Below are positions 33,473 to 40,310 of a DNA stretch of 41,437 nt, piece after piece. The notes under the pieces were generated by a model. That model was given only the letters and a program-made list of their open reading frames with translations, was not told the origin of the DNA and did not search any database. How positions within the stretch are numbered: position 1 is the first letter of the stretch; the number at the start of each line of letters is the position of its first letter. The position numbers and the translations under genes were made by a program. The DNA lies in NCBI RefSeq assembly GCF_004348995.1, contig NZ_SMKQ01000063.1, positions 1 to 41,437 on the forward strand, written 5' to 3'. This stretch comes from Nonomuraea terrae. GTDB lineage: Bacteria; Actinomycetota; Actinomycetes; Streptosporangiales; Streptosporangiaceae.

Positions 33473-34624
33473 GTGGCCGACCTCCAGAAGACCGTGGAAG
33501 AGCTCGCCACCCGCCTCGGCCGCCCTTTGTTGCTCGAGGACCGGGTGCAGCGCGTCGTGGCGTACAGCGAGCAGAACGGTGCCATGGACGACGTGCGCCG
33601 CGACTCGATCCTGCGCCGGCGCACCGTGCCCGAGGTCCGGCAGTGGTTACGGGCGGCCGGCATCCACCGGGCCACCGCGCCGCTGCGCACCCCCGGCGCG
33701 CCGCACCTGGGCCTGTTACCCCGGGTCTGCGTCCCCGTACGGCACGCCGGCGGGCTGCTCGGCTTCCTGTGGTTCATCGACGCCGAGCCTCCCATGTCGC
33801 GCGCGCAGGTGGACAAGGCCGCGGCCGCCGCGCCCGCCCTGGCGCTGGCCCTCTTCCACGAGAGCCTGGCCACCGGCCTGGCCACCCATCGCGAGCTGGA
33901 GGCCGTCACCGGGCTGCTGCTCGGCGAGCGGGACGCGGCCAGGCAGCTCATCGAGGCGGGCGCGTTCCCGCAGGGGCGGCCGGTGACCGTCCAGGTGGCC
34001 AGGCCCCGTACGGCCGAGCCCGACGACGCCCTGCGGCTGGCGCTGGAGCAGGGGCTGCTGGCGCTGCGCCGGCGGCTGAGCGGGCACCACCCGCTGCACC
34101 TGGTCCGCTACGACCACGCCGTGCTGCTCACCGCCGGGGTACCGGTCCCGGCCGACGAGCTGCACGCGGCGATGCCGGTGCCGGTGGTGGTCGGCGTCGG
34201 ACGCGGCCGCCCGACGCTGGCGGAGGCGGCGGACTCGTACCAGGAGGCGCGGCACGCGGCCGAGGTGGCGGCGCGGGTGCCCGGGCTCGGGCGGACGGCG
34301 GAGTGGGCGCGGCTCGGCGTCTACCGGATGCTCGCCCAGGTGCCGCCCGACCAGGACCTGCATCCGGGACTGGAGGAAATGCTGGCGGACGCCCAGCACC
34401 TGCCGCTGCTGGAGACGCTGGAGACGTACCTGGATCTGGCGGGCAGCGCGGTCGCGACCTCCCGGGCGCTGCGGCTGCACCGTACGTCGCTGTACTACCG
34501 GCTGCAGCGCGTGGAGGAGCTGGCCCGCACCGACCTGAAGGACGGCGGTGAGCGGCTCGCCCTGCACCTCAGCCTCAAGCTGGCGCGGCTCTCGGGACGC
34601 TACGCACCCAGGGGATTCTCATAA
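33473..34624 (+). CDS. PucR/CdaR-type helix-turn-helix transcriptional regulator
   Basis: A 383-residue regulator. The N-terminal part resembles a GAF-like sensory domain (RPLLLEDRVQRVVAYSEQNG, then RVCVPVRHAGGLLGFLWFID). The middle is a GGDEF-like region seen in CdaR proteins (VVVGVGRGRPTLAEAADSYQEARHAAEVA). The C-terminal HTH_30 domain is LETYLDLAGSAVATSRALRLHRTSLYYRLQRVEEL (about 313-350). PucR-type proteins often control purine or amino-acid catabolic genes beside them, and the next gene is amidohydrolase-like. The GTG at 33473 has GGGTAGGG upstream. Confidence 0.9.
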   Translation: MADLQKTVEELATRLGRPLLLEDRVQRVVAYSEQNGAMDDVRRDSILRRRTVPEVRQWLRAAGIHRATAPLRTPGAPHLGLLPRVCVPVRHAGGLLGFLWFIDAEPPMSRAQVDKAAAAAPALALALFHESLATGLATHRELEAVTGLLLGERDAARQLIEAGAFPQGRPVTVQVARPRTAEPDDALRLALEQGLLALRRRLSGHHPLHLVRYDHAVLLTAGVPVPADELHAAMPVPVVVGVGRGRPTLAEAADSYQEARHAAEVAARVPGLGRTAEWARLGVYRMLAQVPPDQDLHPGLEEMLADAQHLPLLETLETYLDLAGSAVATSRALRLHRTSLYYRLQRVEELARTDLKDGGERLALHLSLKLARLSGRYAPRGFS

Positions 34625-34634
34625 TTCATCTTGA

Positions 34635-34664
34635 TTGCGCCTTCGTCCCAATATCCCGTTTAAT
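34635..34664 (+). promoter_or_regulatory. Candidate promoter for the amidohydrolase-like gene
   Basis: TTGCGC, an 18-base spacer and TTTAAT lie in an AT-rich patch (34622-34675) 32 bases before the ATG. A nearby TATAAA (34666) is an alternative -10. This suggests that the gene can be expressed apart from the PucR-type regulator. Confidence 0.35.
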
Positions 34665-34696
34665 TTATAAAAGGGGCTAGATCGACGGGAGATCAG

Positions 34697-35740
34697 ATGC
34701 CGTCTGCGAGGCGTGCCGGGCCGGTTCTGGACAGGCACGCGCCCGCCCCCGTCGTGCTCCACTCGGCGCCGCTCGTCCTGCCCGTGTGCGTCGATCCCCT
34801 CCGTGACGGCGCCGTCGCCACCAAGGGCTCCCACGTGCTCAGAGTGGGGCCGCGGGCGGAGCTGCGCGCCGCCTACCCCGCGGCCGAGGAGCTGCGGTGG
34901 CGGGGCATGATCGTGGCCGGCCAGGTGGACGCCTGCTCCTCCGCCCGCGCGCCCGTCCCCGGGGTGACCGCGCGGGCGAGCATGGTCGGCGACCCGGCCG
35001 ACTGCCTGGGGCTGCCCGGCATCTCGTACGTCCGGGTGAACAGCGCAGGCGAGGAGGAGTGGGAGGAAGGCGAGCGGGACGCCGTCATCACCGCCATCCG
35101 CGAGGTCGAGCGGCCGTACGCGGTCGGCATCGCGGCGCTCACCGGCGACTTCCAGGTGCTGGAGGACGTGGCCGTGCTGTCCAGGACGTTCGGCCTGCGA
35201 CTGCTGGCCGATCTGGACCGCCACTCCACCGCCGCCCTGGACGAGGCCGGGGTGCTCGGGCCGCTGTGCCACGTCGCGTGCGCCCGGACGCTCGACCCCG
35301 GGGAGCGCAAGCTGCTGCGCCTGCGCGGGACTGCGGTGGCGCTCTGCCCGCCGGGGCCCGATCCAGGCGGCGACACGCTGGCGCTGCTGGAGGAGGGGAA
35401 CACCGTCGCGTTCGGCAGCCACGGGCCGGCCTCGGATCCGTGCCAGGAGGGTGGCTTCGGGCCGCTCGATCTGGCGGCCGCCCTCCGGCGGCACGTGCGC
35501 GGGCGCGGCCAGCGTCCACGGGGCCTGGACCGGCGGCTGGTCGAGGCGGTCACCATAGGTGGGGCCGCGGCTCTCGGCATGGACCGGGGCAAGGGGCGGA
35601 TCGGGTCGCTGTGCCCCGGCGCCCGCGCGGACTTCGCGGTCTACGACGCCCGTGGCCGTTACCCGTACGCCGCGCTGCTGGCGCAGCCGCCCTGCCTGGG
35701 CACGGTCGTCGGCGGCGTGATCACCACAACCGCGCCCTGA
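34697..35740 (+). CDS. Amidohydrolase-superfamily protein lacking metal ligands (probable pseudoenzyme)
   Basis: A 347-residue protein with the amidohydrolase layout. An N-terminal beta part is followed by the barrel entry IVAGQVDACSSA (72-83) and the C-terminal AVTIGGAAALGMDRGKGRIGSLCPGARADFAVYDA, which is nearly canonical. In active relatives the entry reads GLVDxHxH and the last ligand is the Asp of GTDG. Here the HxH positions are Cys80 and Ser82, and the Asp is His242 in FGSHGPAS. It is shorter than SsnA/TrzN-type enzymes (about 440) and has lost part of the barrel. The reading frame and C-terminal motif are well kept, so it is probably a functional non-catalytic protein rather than a decaying gene. 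ATG 34697 follows GGGAGA. Confidence 0.8.
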   Translation: MPSARRAGPVLDRHAPAPVVLHSAPLVLPVCVDPLRDGAVATKGSHVLRVGPRAELRAAYPAAEELRWRGMIVAGQVDACSSARAPVPGVTARASMVGDPADCLGLPGISYVRVNSAGEEEWEEGERDAVITAIREVERPYAVGIAALTGDFQVLEDVAVLSRTFGLRLLADLDRHSTAALDEAGVLGPLCHVACARTLDPGERKLLRLRGTAVALCPPGPDPGGDTLALLEEGNTVAFGSHGPASDPCQEGGFGPLDLAAALRRHVRGRGQRPRGLDRRLVEAVTIGGAAALGMDRGKGRIGSLCPGARADFAVYDARGRYPYAALLAQPPCLGTVVGGVITTTAP

Positions 35741-35778
35741 CCGCCGCCCGCCGGCTCGTGGGGCAAGGCGCCCGTCCC

Positions 35779-36198
35779 TCATCGGAACTGCTCGTCCACC
35801 AGGGTCAGCAGCTCGCGCAGCCGGTCGCGTTGCCCGTCCGACAGGACGGCGAACAGTTCCTCACCCGCCTGCCTGCGCGCGTCGCGCGCCCGCTCGGCCA
35901 GCGCGCGGCCCTCGGGCGTGATCATGACCAGCGTCGAGCGGCGGTTGGCCGGATCCACCTCCCTGCGCGCCAGTCCCGCCTCCTCCAGCGCGTCCACGAC
36001 GGGCGTCAGCGAGCGCGGCACGATCCGCAGCTGGTCGGCGAGCTGCACCATCCGCAGCGGCCGTTCCGCGTCAGCCAGCGCGCGCAGCGCCCGCGCCTGG
36101 CCGGGGTTGAGGCCGAGGGGCACCAGTCGGTGGAGATAGCCGTGCCGCAACCGCCTGCTGACCAGATGCAAGAGCTCGGCGAGCTCCTTTTCTTCCAT
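35779..36198 (-). CDS. MarR-family transcriptional regulator
   Basis: A 139-residue winged-helix repressor: ELAELLHLVSRRLRH at the start, then LRMVQLADQLRIVPRSLTPVVDALEEAGLARREVDPANRRSTLVMITPEGRAL, covering the recognition helix and the wing (DPANRRS). It is divergent from an ABC exporter, the usual arrangement for a drug-responsive repressor of an efflux pump. The ATG at 36198 is preceded by TAAACT and exactly 7 bases, with no Shine-Dalgarno, so a leaderless transcript is likely. Confidence 0.93.
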   Translation of the reverse strand: MEEKELAELLHLVSRRLRHGYLHRLVPLGLNPGQARALRALADAERPLRMVQLADQLRIVPRSLTPVVDALEEAGLARREVDPANRRSTLVMITPEGRALAERARDARRQAGEELFAVLSDGQRDRLRELLTLVDEQFR

Positions 36199-36205
36199 AT
36201 CGCCA

Positions 36206-36211
36206 AGTTTA
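36206..36211 (-). promoter_or_regulatory. Leaderless-type -10 box of the MarR gene
   Basis: TAAACT on the minus strand, 7 bases before the ATG at 36198. Confidence 0.45.
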
Positions 36212-36218
36212 GCCGGAA

Positions 36219-36247
36219 CAAATATGAGTTAACCTCTGTTTGAGAGG
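36219..36247. promoter_or_regulatory. Candidate MarR operator in the divergent promoter
   Basis: CAAATA and TGTTTG are placed symmetrically around the palindrome GTTAAC (36228-36233), together spanning 36219-36242. An overlapping inverted repeat CCTCT-GTTTG-AGAGG lies at 36233-36247. It sits just behind the MarR -10 and 24 bases before the exporter GTG, so binding would block both genes. Confidence 0.5.
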
Positions 36248-36270
36248 ACATCTGGAAGGAGGCCCCATCT

Positions 36271-38007
36271 GTGGCCGAGGAACCACGCGCGCCGCTCGGG
36301 CGCATCGTCAGACTCTTCGGCGCCTACCGCGGCCGGCTGGCCCTGGTAGGCGCCTTCATCCTGCTGTCCTCACTGGTGTCGCTGGCCTCGCCCTTCCTGC
36401 TGCGCGAGGTGCTCGACACGGCCATCCCCGCACGCGACGCCGGGCTGCTCGCGCTGCTGGCCCTGGGCATGATCGCGGTGGCCGTCACGACGACGGTGTT
36501 CGACGTGCTGCAGACGCTGGTCTCCACGACCGTGGGCCAGCGGGTGATGCACGACCTGCGCGTCGCGGTCTACTCCCACCTGCAACGCATGTCGCTGGCC
36601 TTCTTCACCCGCACCAAGACGGGCGAGGTCCAGTCGCGCATCGCCAACGACATCGGCGGCATGCAGTCGGTCGTCACCTCGACGACCGCCTCTCTCGTCT
36701 CCAGCCTGACCACCGTGATCGCCACGTTCGTCGCCATGATGGCGCTCGACTGGCGGCTCACCATGGTGTCCCTCGCGTTGATGCCGTTCTTCGTGTGGAT
36801 CAGCCGCAAGGTCGGCGCCGAGCGCAAGCGCATCACCTCCGAGCGGCAGCGCAAGCTGGCGACCATCGCGACCATGGTGCAGGAGTCGCTGTCGATCAGC
36901 GGCATCCTGCTGGGGCGCACCATGGGCCGCTCGTCCGAGCAGACCGAGCGCTTCGGCCGGGCCTCCCACGAGCTGGCCGACCTCGGCGTGCGCACCAGCA
37001 TGGCCGGGCGCTGGCGGCAGTCGTCCGTGCAGTTCGTCATGGCCGCGATGCCCGCGGCGATCTACTGGGCCGTCGGCCACACCGGCTCGATCTCGGTGGG
37101 CACGCTGGTGGCGTTCACGACGCTGCAGACGGGCATGTTCCGGCCGCTGGTGCAGCTCCTGCGGCTCGGCGTCGAGGTGCAGACCTCGCTGGCGCTGTTC
37201 GGGCGCATCTTCGAGTACCTCGACCTGCCCGTCGACATCCACCCCGGCACGCGCCGGCTGGAGGACGTACGCGGCGAGGTGCGCTTCGAGAACGTCGACT
37301 TCTCCTACGGCGACGCCCCCACGCTCGAAGGGATCGACCTCACCGTGCCCGTGGGCGGCAGCCTGGCCGTCGTGGGCGAGACCGGCTCCGGCAAGACCAC
37401 GCTCAGCTACCTGCTCCCCCGGCTCTACGACGTCACCGGCGGCCGGGTCACGATCGACGGGGTCGACGTGCGGGAGCTGACGTTCGAGACGCTGAGCGAG
37501 GCGGTCGGCGTGGTGTCGCAGGAGACGTACCTCTTCCACGCCTCGATCGCCGACAACCTGCGCTTCGCCCGGCCGTCGGCCACCGACGAGGAGCTGGAGG
37601 CGGCGGCGCACGCCGCGCACATCCACGACCACATCGCGTCGCTGCCCGACGGCTACGACACCCTGGTGGGCGAGCGCGGCTACCGGTTCTCCGGCGGCGA
37701 GAAGCAGCGCCTGGCCATCGCCCGCACGATCCTGCGCGACCCGCGGGTGCTCGTCCTCGACGAGGCCACCAGCGCTCTCGACACCCAGACCGAGCGGGCC
37801 GTGCAGGAGGCGCTCGACACGCTGGCGCGGGGCCGTACGACGATCACGATCGCGCACCGCCTGTCCACCGTCCGCGACGCGGACCAGATCGTGGTGCTGG
37901 ACCACGGGACGATCGTCGAGCGCGGCACCCACGACGAGCTGATGGCCGGGGGCGGACACTACGCCGCGCTCGTGAGCCGCGACGATCCCCTGTTGAGTCC
38001 AGCCTAA
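36271..38007 (+). CDS. ABC exporter half-transporter (permease fused to ATPase)
   Basis: A 578-residue type IV ABC exporter. Six TM helices are spread over about 20-300 (for example LALVGAFILLSSLVSLASPF), followed by the nucleotide-binding domain. That domain holds the A-loop region FSYGDAPTLEG, Walker A GETGSGKTT (from 369), Q-loop VGVVSQETYLFH, signature FSGGEKQRLAIAR, Walker B VLVLDEATSALD and the H-loop IAHRLSTVRDADQ. It probably works as a homodimer exporting a lipid or drug. GTG 36271 has a strong GGAAGGAGG. It is divergent from the MarR gene, which probably represses it. Confidence 0.95.
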   Translation: MAEEPRAPLGRIVRLFGAYRGRLALVGAFILLSSLVSLASPFLLREVLDTAIPARDAGLLALLALGMIAVAVTTTVFDVLQTLVSTTVGQRVMHDLRVAVYSHLQRMSLAFFTRTKTGEVQSRIANDIGGMQSVVTSTTASLVSSLTTVIATFVAMMALDWRLTMVSLALMPFFVWISRKVGAERKRITSERQRKLATIATMVQESLSISGILLGRTMGRSSEQTERFGRASHELADLGVRTSMAGRWRQSSVQFVMAAMPAAIYWAVGHTGSISVGTLVAFTTLQTGMFRPLVQLLRLGVEVQTSLALFGRIFEYLDLPVDIHPGTRRLEDVRGEVRFENVDFSYGDAPTLEGIDLTVPVGGSLAVVGETGSGKTTLSYLLPRLYDVTGGRVTIDGVDVRELTFETLSEAVGVVSQETYLFHASIADNLRFARPSATDEELEAAAHAAHIHDHIASLPDGYDTLVGERGYRFSGGEKQRLAIARTILRDPRVLVLDEATSALDTQTERAVQEALDTLARGRTTITIAHRLSTVRDADQIVVLDHGTIVERGTHDELMAGGGHYAALVSRDDPLLSPA

Positions 38008-38099
38008 ACGTGGACTGCCTCACATTCCGGCCATGACGGAAATCCGCTTCGGGACGGGTGGTGTTCAACCCCCGTAGATCTCCCAAGGCAAGGATCGTC

Positions 38100-39365
38100 G
38101 TGTCTCCCTCCCCCTCCCCGTTCAGAGCTCTCCGTCATCACAACTACCGGCTCTGGGCGGGCGCCGACGTCATCTCCGTCACCGGCACCTGGATGCAGGT
38201 CCTCGGCGTCAACTGGCTCATCCTCACCCTGACCGGCTCGGCGACCAGCGTCGGGCTGAGCCTGGTCATGCAGGCGCTGCCGACGCTGGCGCTGGGCATG
38301 TGGGGCGGCGCGCTGGCCGACCGGTTGCCCGCGCGGCCCGTCGTGATCGCCGCGCAGCTCGCCCAGGCCGCCCTCGCCGCCGCGCTGGCCGTGATCGCGC
38401 TGACGGACGTGCGCTCCGTCCTGCCGATCTACGCCGTGGCGCTGGCCGGCGGCGTGGTCACCGCGCTCGGCGGGCCCGCGCTCGGCCGCTTCGGCGCCGA
38501 GGTGGTGCCGCCCGCCGACCTGCCGAACGCGATGGCGCTCGGGTCGGTCCTCAGCTCCGCCGGCCGCATCCTGGGCATGAGCCTGGCGGGCGCGCTGCTC
38601 CCGGTCACCGGCAACGCCGGGCTGTTCGCCCTCAACGCGGCCACCTTCTTCGTGGTGATCGCGGCCGTGGCGGCCATGCGACGCCGGGAGTTCCACGTGC
38701 TGGCCGCCGCCGAGCGGCAGCCGGGCGCCGTCCTCGACGGCCTGCGGTACGTGCTGCGCACCCCGTGGCTGCTCGCCGTGCTCGCGCTCTGGTTCGTCTC
38801 GGGCAGCCTCGGCCGCAACTTCCAGGTCACCATGGCCGCCATGAGCGCCGGGCCGCTGGGGTCGGGCGCCGGCGGGTACGGCCTGCTGTCCACGGTCTTC
38901 GCCGTCGGCACGGTGCTGGGCGGCTTCCTGGCCGCCTCCCGGCCTCGCCTGACGATCCGGCTGCTGCTCGTGATGGCGTTCGTCACCGGGGTGGCGCAGG
39001 CGTTGAGCGGTCTGATGCCGTCGCTGTGGACGTTCGCCGCCGTGATGCTGCCGATCGCGGCCGGCGCGGTGGCGCTCGACACCACGGTCTCGGCGCGGGC
39101 GCAGCTCGACAGCCCCGAGGCGATGCGCGGCCGGGTGATCGCCGCCCTGTCGATCGTCAGCGCCGGTGCCGGCGCGCTCGGCGGGCCGCTGCTCGGCTGG
39201 TTCAGCGACACGCTGGGGCCGCGGGTGGCGCTGGAGATCGGCGGGGTGGCCTGCGTGGCGGCCTCGCTGCTCGCCGCCGCGGCGCTGGCCCGGCTGTCGG
39301 GCCGCACGCTCCGCCAGGCCGTCCGGCCCCGGCGGCGCCTGGAGCCGGGCTTCGAGAACGCCTGA
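38100..39365 (+). CDS. MFS exporter (EntS-like, MFS_3 group)
   Basis: A 421-residue, about 12-helix transporter. It starts SPSPSPFRALRHHNYRLWAGADVISVTGTWMQVLGVNWLILTLTG, the typical opening of the enterobactin-exporter-like group; the loop between TM2 and TM3 is WGGALADRLPARPVV. A helix-rich C-terminal half contains SARAQLDSPEAMRGRVIAALSIV. The GTG at 38100 is chosen because AGGA lies 5 bases upstream, and residues encoded between 38058 and 38100 look non-native. It lies 92 bases after the ABC exporter gene on the same strand, with a small TTCCG/CGGAA inverted repeat in between, so it may have its own promoter. The substrate is unknown. Confidence 0.92.
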   Translation: MSPSPSPFRALRHHNYRLWAGADVISVTGTWMQVLGVNWLILTLTGSATSVGLSLVMQALPTLALGMWGGALADRLPARPVVIAAQLAQAALAAALAVIALTDVRSVLPIYAVALAGGVVTALGGPALGRFGAEVVPPADLPNAMALGSVLSSAGRILGMSLAGALLPVTGNAGLFALNAATFFVVIAAVAAMRRREFHVLAAAERQPGAVLDGLRYVLRTPWLLAVLALWFVSGSLGRNFQVTMAAMSAGPLGSGAGGYGLLSTVFAVGTVLGGFLAASRPRLTIRLLLVMAFVTGVAQALSGLMPSLWTFAAVMLPIAAGAVALDTTVSARAQLDSPEAMRGRVIAALSIVSAGAGALGGPLLGWFSDTLGPRVALEIGGVACVAASLLAAAALARLSGRTLRQAVRPRRRLEPGFENA

Positions 39366-39379
39366 CCGGCTCTCCTGGC

Positions 39380-39430
39380 TTGCATGTCGGCATGCAGATA
39401 ACCTATAAATGTAGTTGGAGGTTAGCTGCA
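39380..39430 (+). promoter_or_regulatory. hsp20 promoter with HAIR-like palindrome and 12-bp inverted repeat
   Basis: TTGCAT (39380-39385), an 18-base spacer and TATAAA (39404-39409) make a strong promoter. The -35 overlaps the perfect palindrome TGCATG-TCGG-CATGCA (39381-39396), whose outer form CTTGCAT...ATGCAG resembles the HspR HAIR element (CTTGAGT-N7-ACTCAAG). A second, larger inverted repeat has arms TGCAGATAACCT (39393-39404) and AGGTTAGCTGCA (39419-39430), 11 of 12 pairs, and encloses the -10. The MerR/HspR-like protein of the same operon is the probable ligand. Confidence 0.6.
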
Positions 39431-39458
39431 TAGAAGTACTCGACGAGGAGGCTGGGAC

Positions 39459-39890
39459 ATGTTGTTGACCTCGATCGACCCCTTCTTCCAGGAGTTCGAG
39501 CGGCAGTTCGACCGGCTGACCCGCCAGGCCCTCGGCGACGGCGGCGCCGTGATGCCGATGGACGGCCTTCGCCGCGACGACGACGTCCTGCTGCGCTTCG
39601 ACCTGCCCGGCATCGACCCCGACTCCATCGAGGTGACGGTGGACCGCGGCGTGCTCAGCGTCAGCGCCTTGCGTGAGGAGCAGATCGCCCAGGACGAGCG
39701 GCTGTTCGTCCGCGAGCGGCCGATGGGCGCCTTCACCCGGCGGGTCTACCTGTCGGAGCACCTCGACAGCGACAAGATCGACGCGTCGTACGACAACGGG
39801 GTGCTCACCGTCAGGATCCCGGTGCTGGAGCGGGCCAAGCCGCGTAAGGTGGCGATCCAGCGAAGCGAGACCAAGGCCATCAAGGCCTGA
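39459..39890 (+). CDS. Small heat shock protein, Hsp20/alpha-crystallin family
   Basis: A 143-residue ATP-independent holdase. The alpha-crystallin domain runs about 35-135: DDDVLLRFDLPGIDPDSIEVTVDRGVLSVSALREE, then RPMGAFTRRVYLSEHLDSDKIDASYDNGVLTVRIPVLE, including the conserved A-x-x-x-x-G-V-L signature (ASYDNGVLTV). The N-terminal arm is short (about 35 residues) and the C-terminal tail is basic (RAKPRKVAIQRS). It prevents aggregation of unfolding proteins. ATG 39459 has GAGGAGG 7 bases upstream. It is first in an operon with the HspR-like regulator. Confidence 0.96.
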   Translation: MLLTSIDPFFQEFERQFDRLTRQALGDGGAVMPMDGLRRDDDVLLRFDLPGIDPDSIEVTVDRGVLSVSALREEQIAQDERLFVRERPMGAFTRRVYLSEHLDSDKIDASYDNGVLTVRIPVLERAKPRKVAIQRSETKAIKA

Positions 39891-39895
39891 CACGA

Positions 39896-39925
39896 GCTCG
39901 GGGGCGGGACATCCCGCCCCCGAGC
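39896..39925 (+). terminator. Strong hairpin between hsp20 and the hspR-like gene
   Basis: Two perfect 14-base arms (GCTCGGGGGCGGGA and its complement) flank CA, giving a very stable stem of about 13 pairs with a 4-base loop. It begins 5 bases after the hsp20 stop and ends 17 bases before the next ATG. There is no T-run. It is likely a partial terminator or mRNA stabiliser that makes hsp20 more abundant than its regulator. Confidence 0.65.
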
Positions 39926-39942
39926 CACGAGGAGAAGGAGAC

Positions 39943-40263
39943 ATGCCCGACCTGCCCTTCGACGACGAGCACGCGCCTCTCTACTCACTGGGGCAGGTGG
40001 CGGAGATGCTCCAGGTCCAGCACGCCTTCCTGCGCCGGCTGGACCAGCACGACGTCATCCGGCCGAGCCGGTCGAGCGGCGGCCAGCGGCGTTACTCCCG
40101 CCACGACATCGTCATCGTCCAGCACGTCACCCGCATGGCGGAGGAGGGCATGACGCTCATCGCCATCCGCCGCATCCTGGAGCTGGAGCGGGAGCTCGTC
40201 GAGCTGCGCCGGGAGCTCAGGGAGGCTCACGCCCGCATCCGCGAGCTGCGCGACCCGAACTGA
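39943..40263 (+). CDS. HspR-like MerR-family heat-shock regulator
   Basis: A 106-residue MerR-type protein. The winged HTH is in PLYSLGQVAEMLQVQHAFLRRLDQHDVIRPSRSSGGQRRYSRHDIVIVQHVTRMAEEGMTLIAIRRIL (about 11-80), followed by a coiled-coil dimer helix LELERELVELRRELREAHARIRELR. PLYSLGQVAEML and the QRRYS wing match HspR, the repressor of dnaK/clpB/hsp genes in actinobacteria. There is no effector domain or cysteine cluster. ATG 39943 has GGAGAAGGAG. Pairing with hsp20 suggests feedback control of the promoter at 39380-39430. It may be a paralogue rather than the main HspR, which normally sits with dnaK. Confidence 0.9.
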   Translation: MPDLPFDDEHAPLYSLGQVAEMLQVQHAFLRRLDQHDVIRPSRSSGGQRRYSRHDIVIVQHVTRMAEEGMTLIAIRRILELERELVELRRELREAHARIRELRDPN

Positions 40264-40310
40264 GCACCTGAGAGCCGCTACCAGGTGGGCCGCGGGCGTA
40301 CTCTCGTGCC

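Noticed and set aside
39393..39430. Classical ROSE or fourU RNA thermometer for hsp20
   Set aside because: The stem does not include the ribosome-binding site (39445-39451) and the promoter -10 lies inside the repeat, so a DNA operator is the simpler reading.
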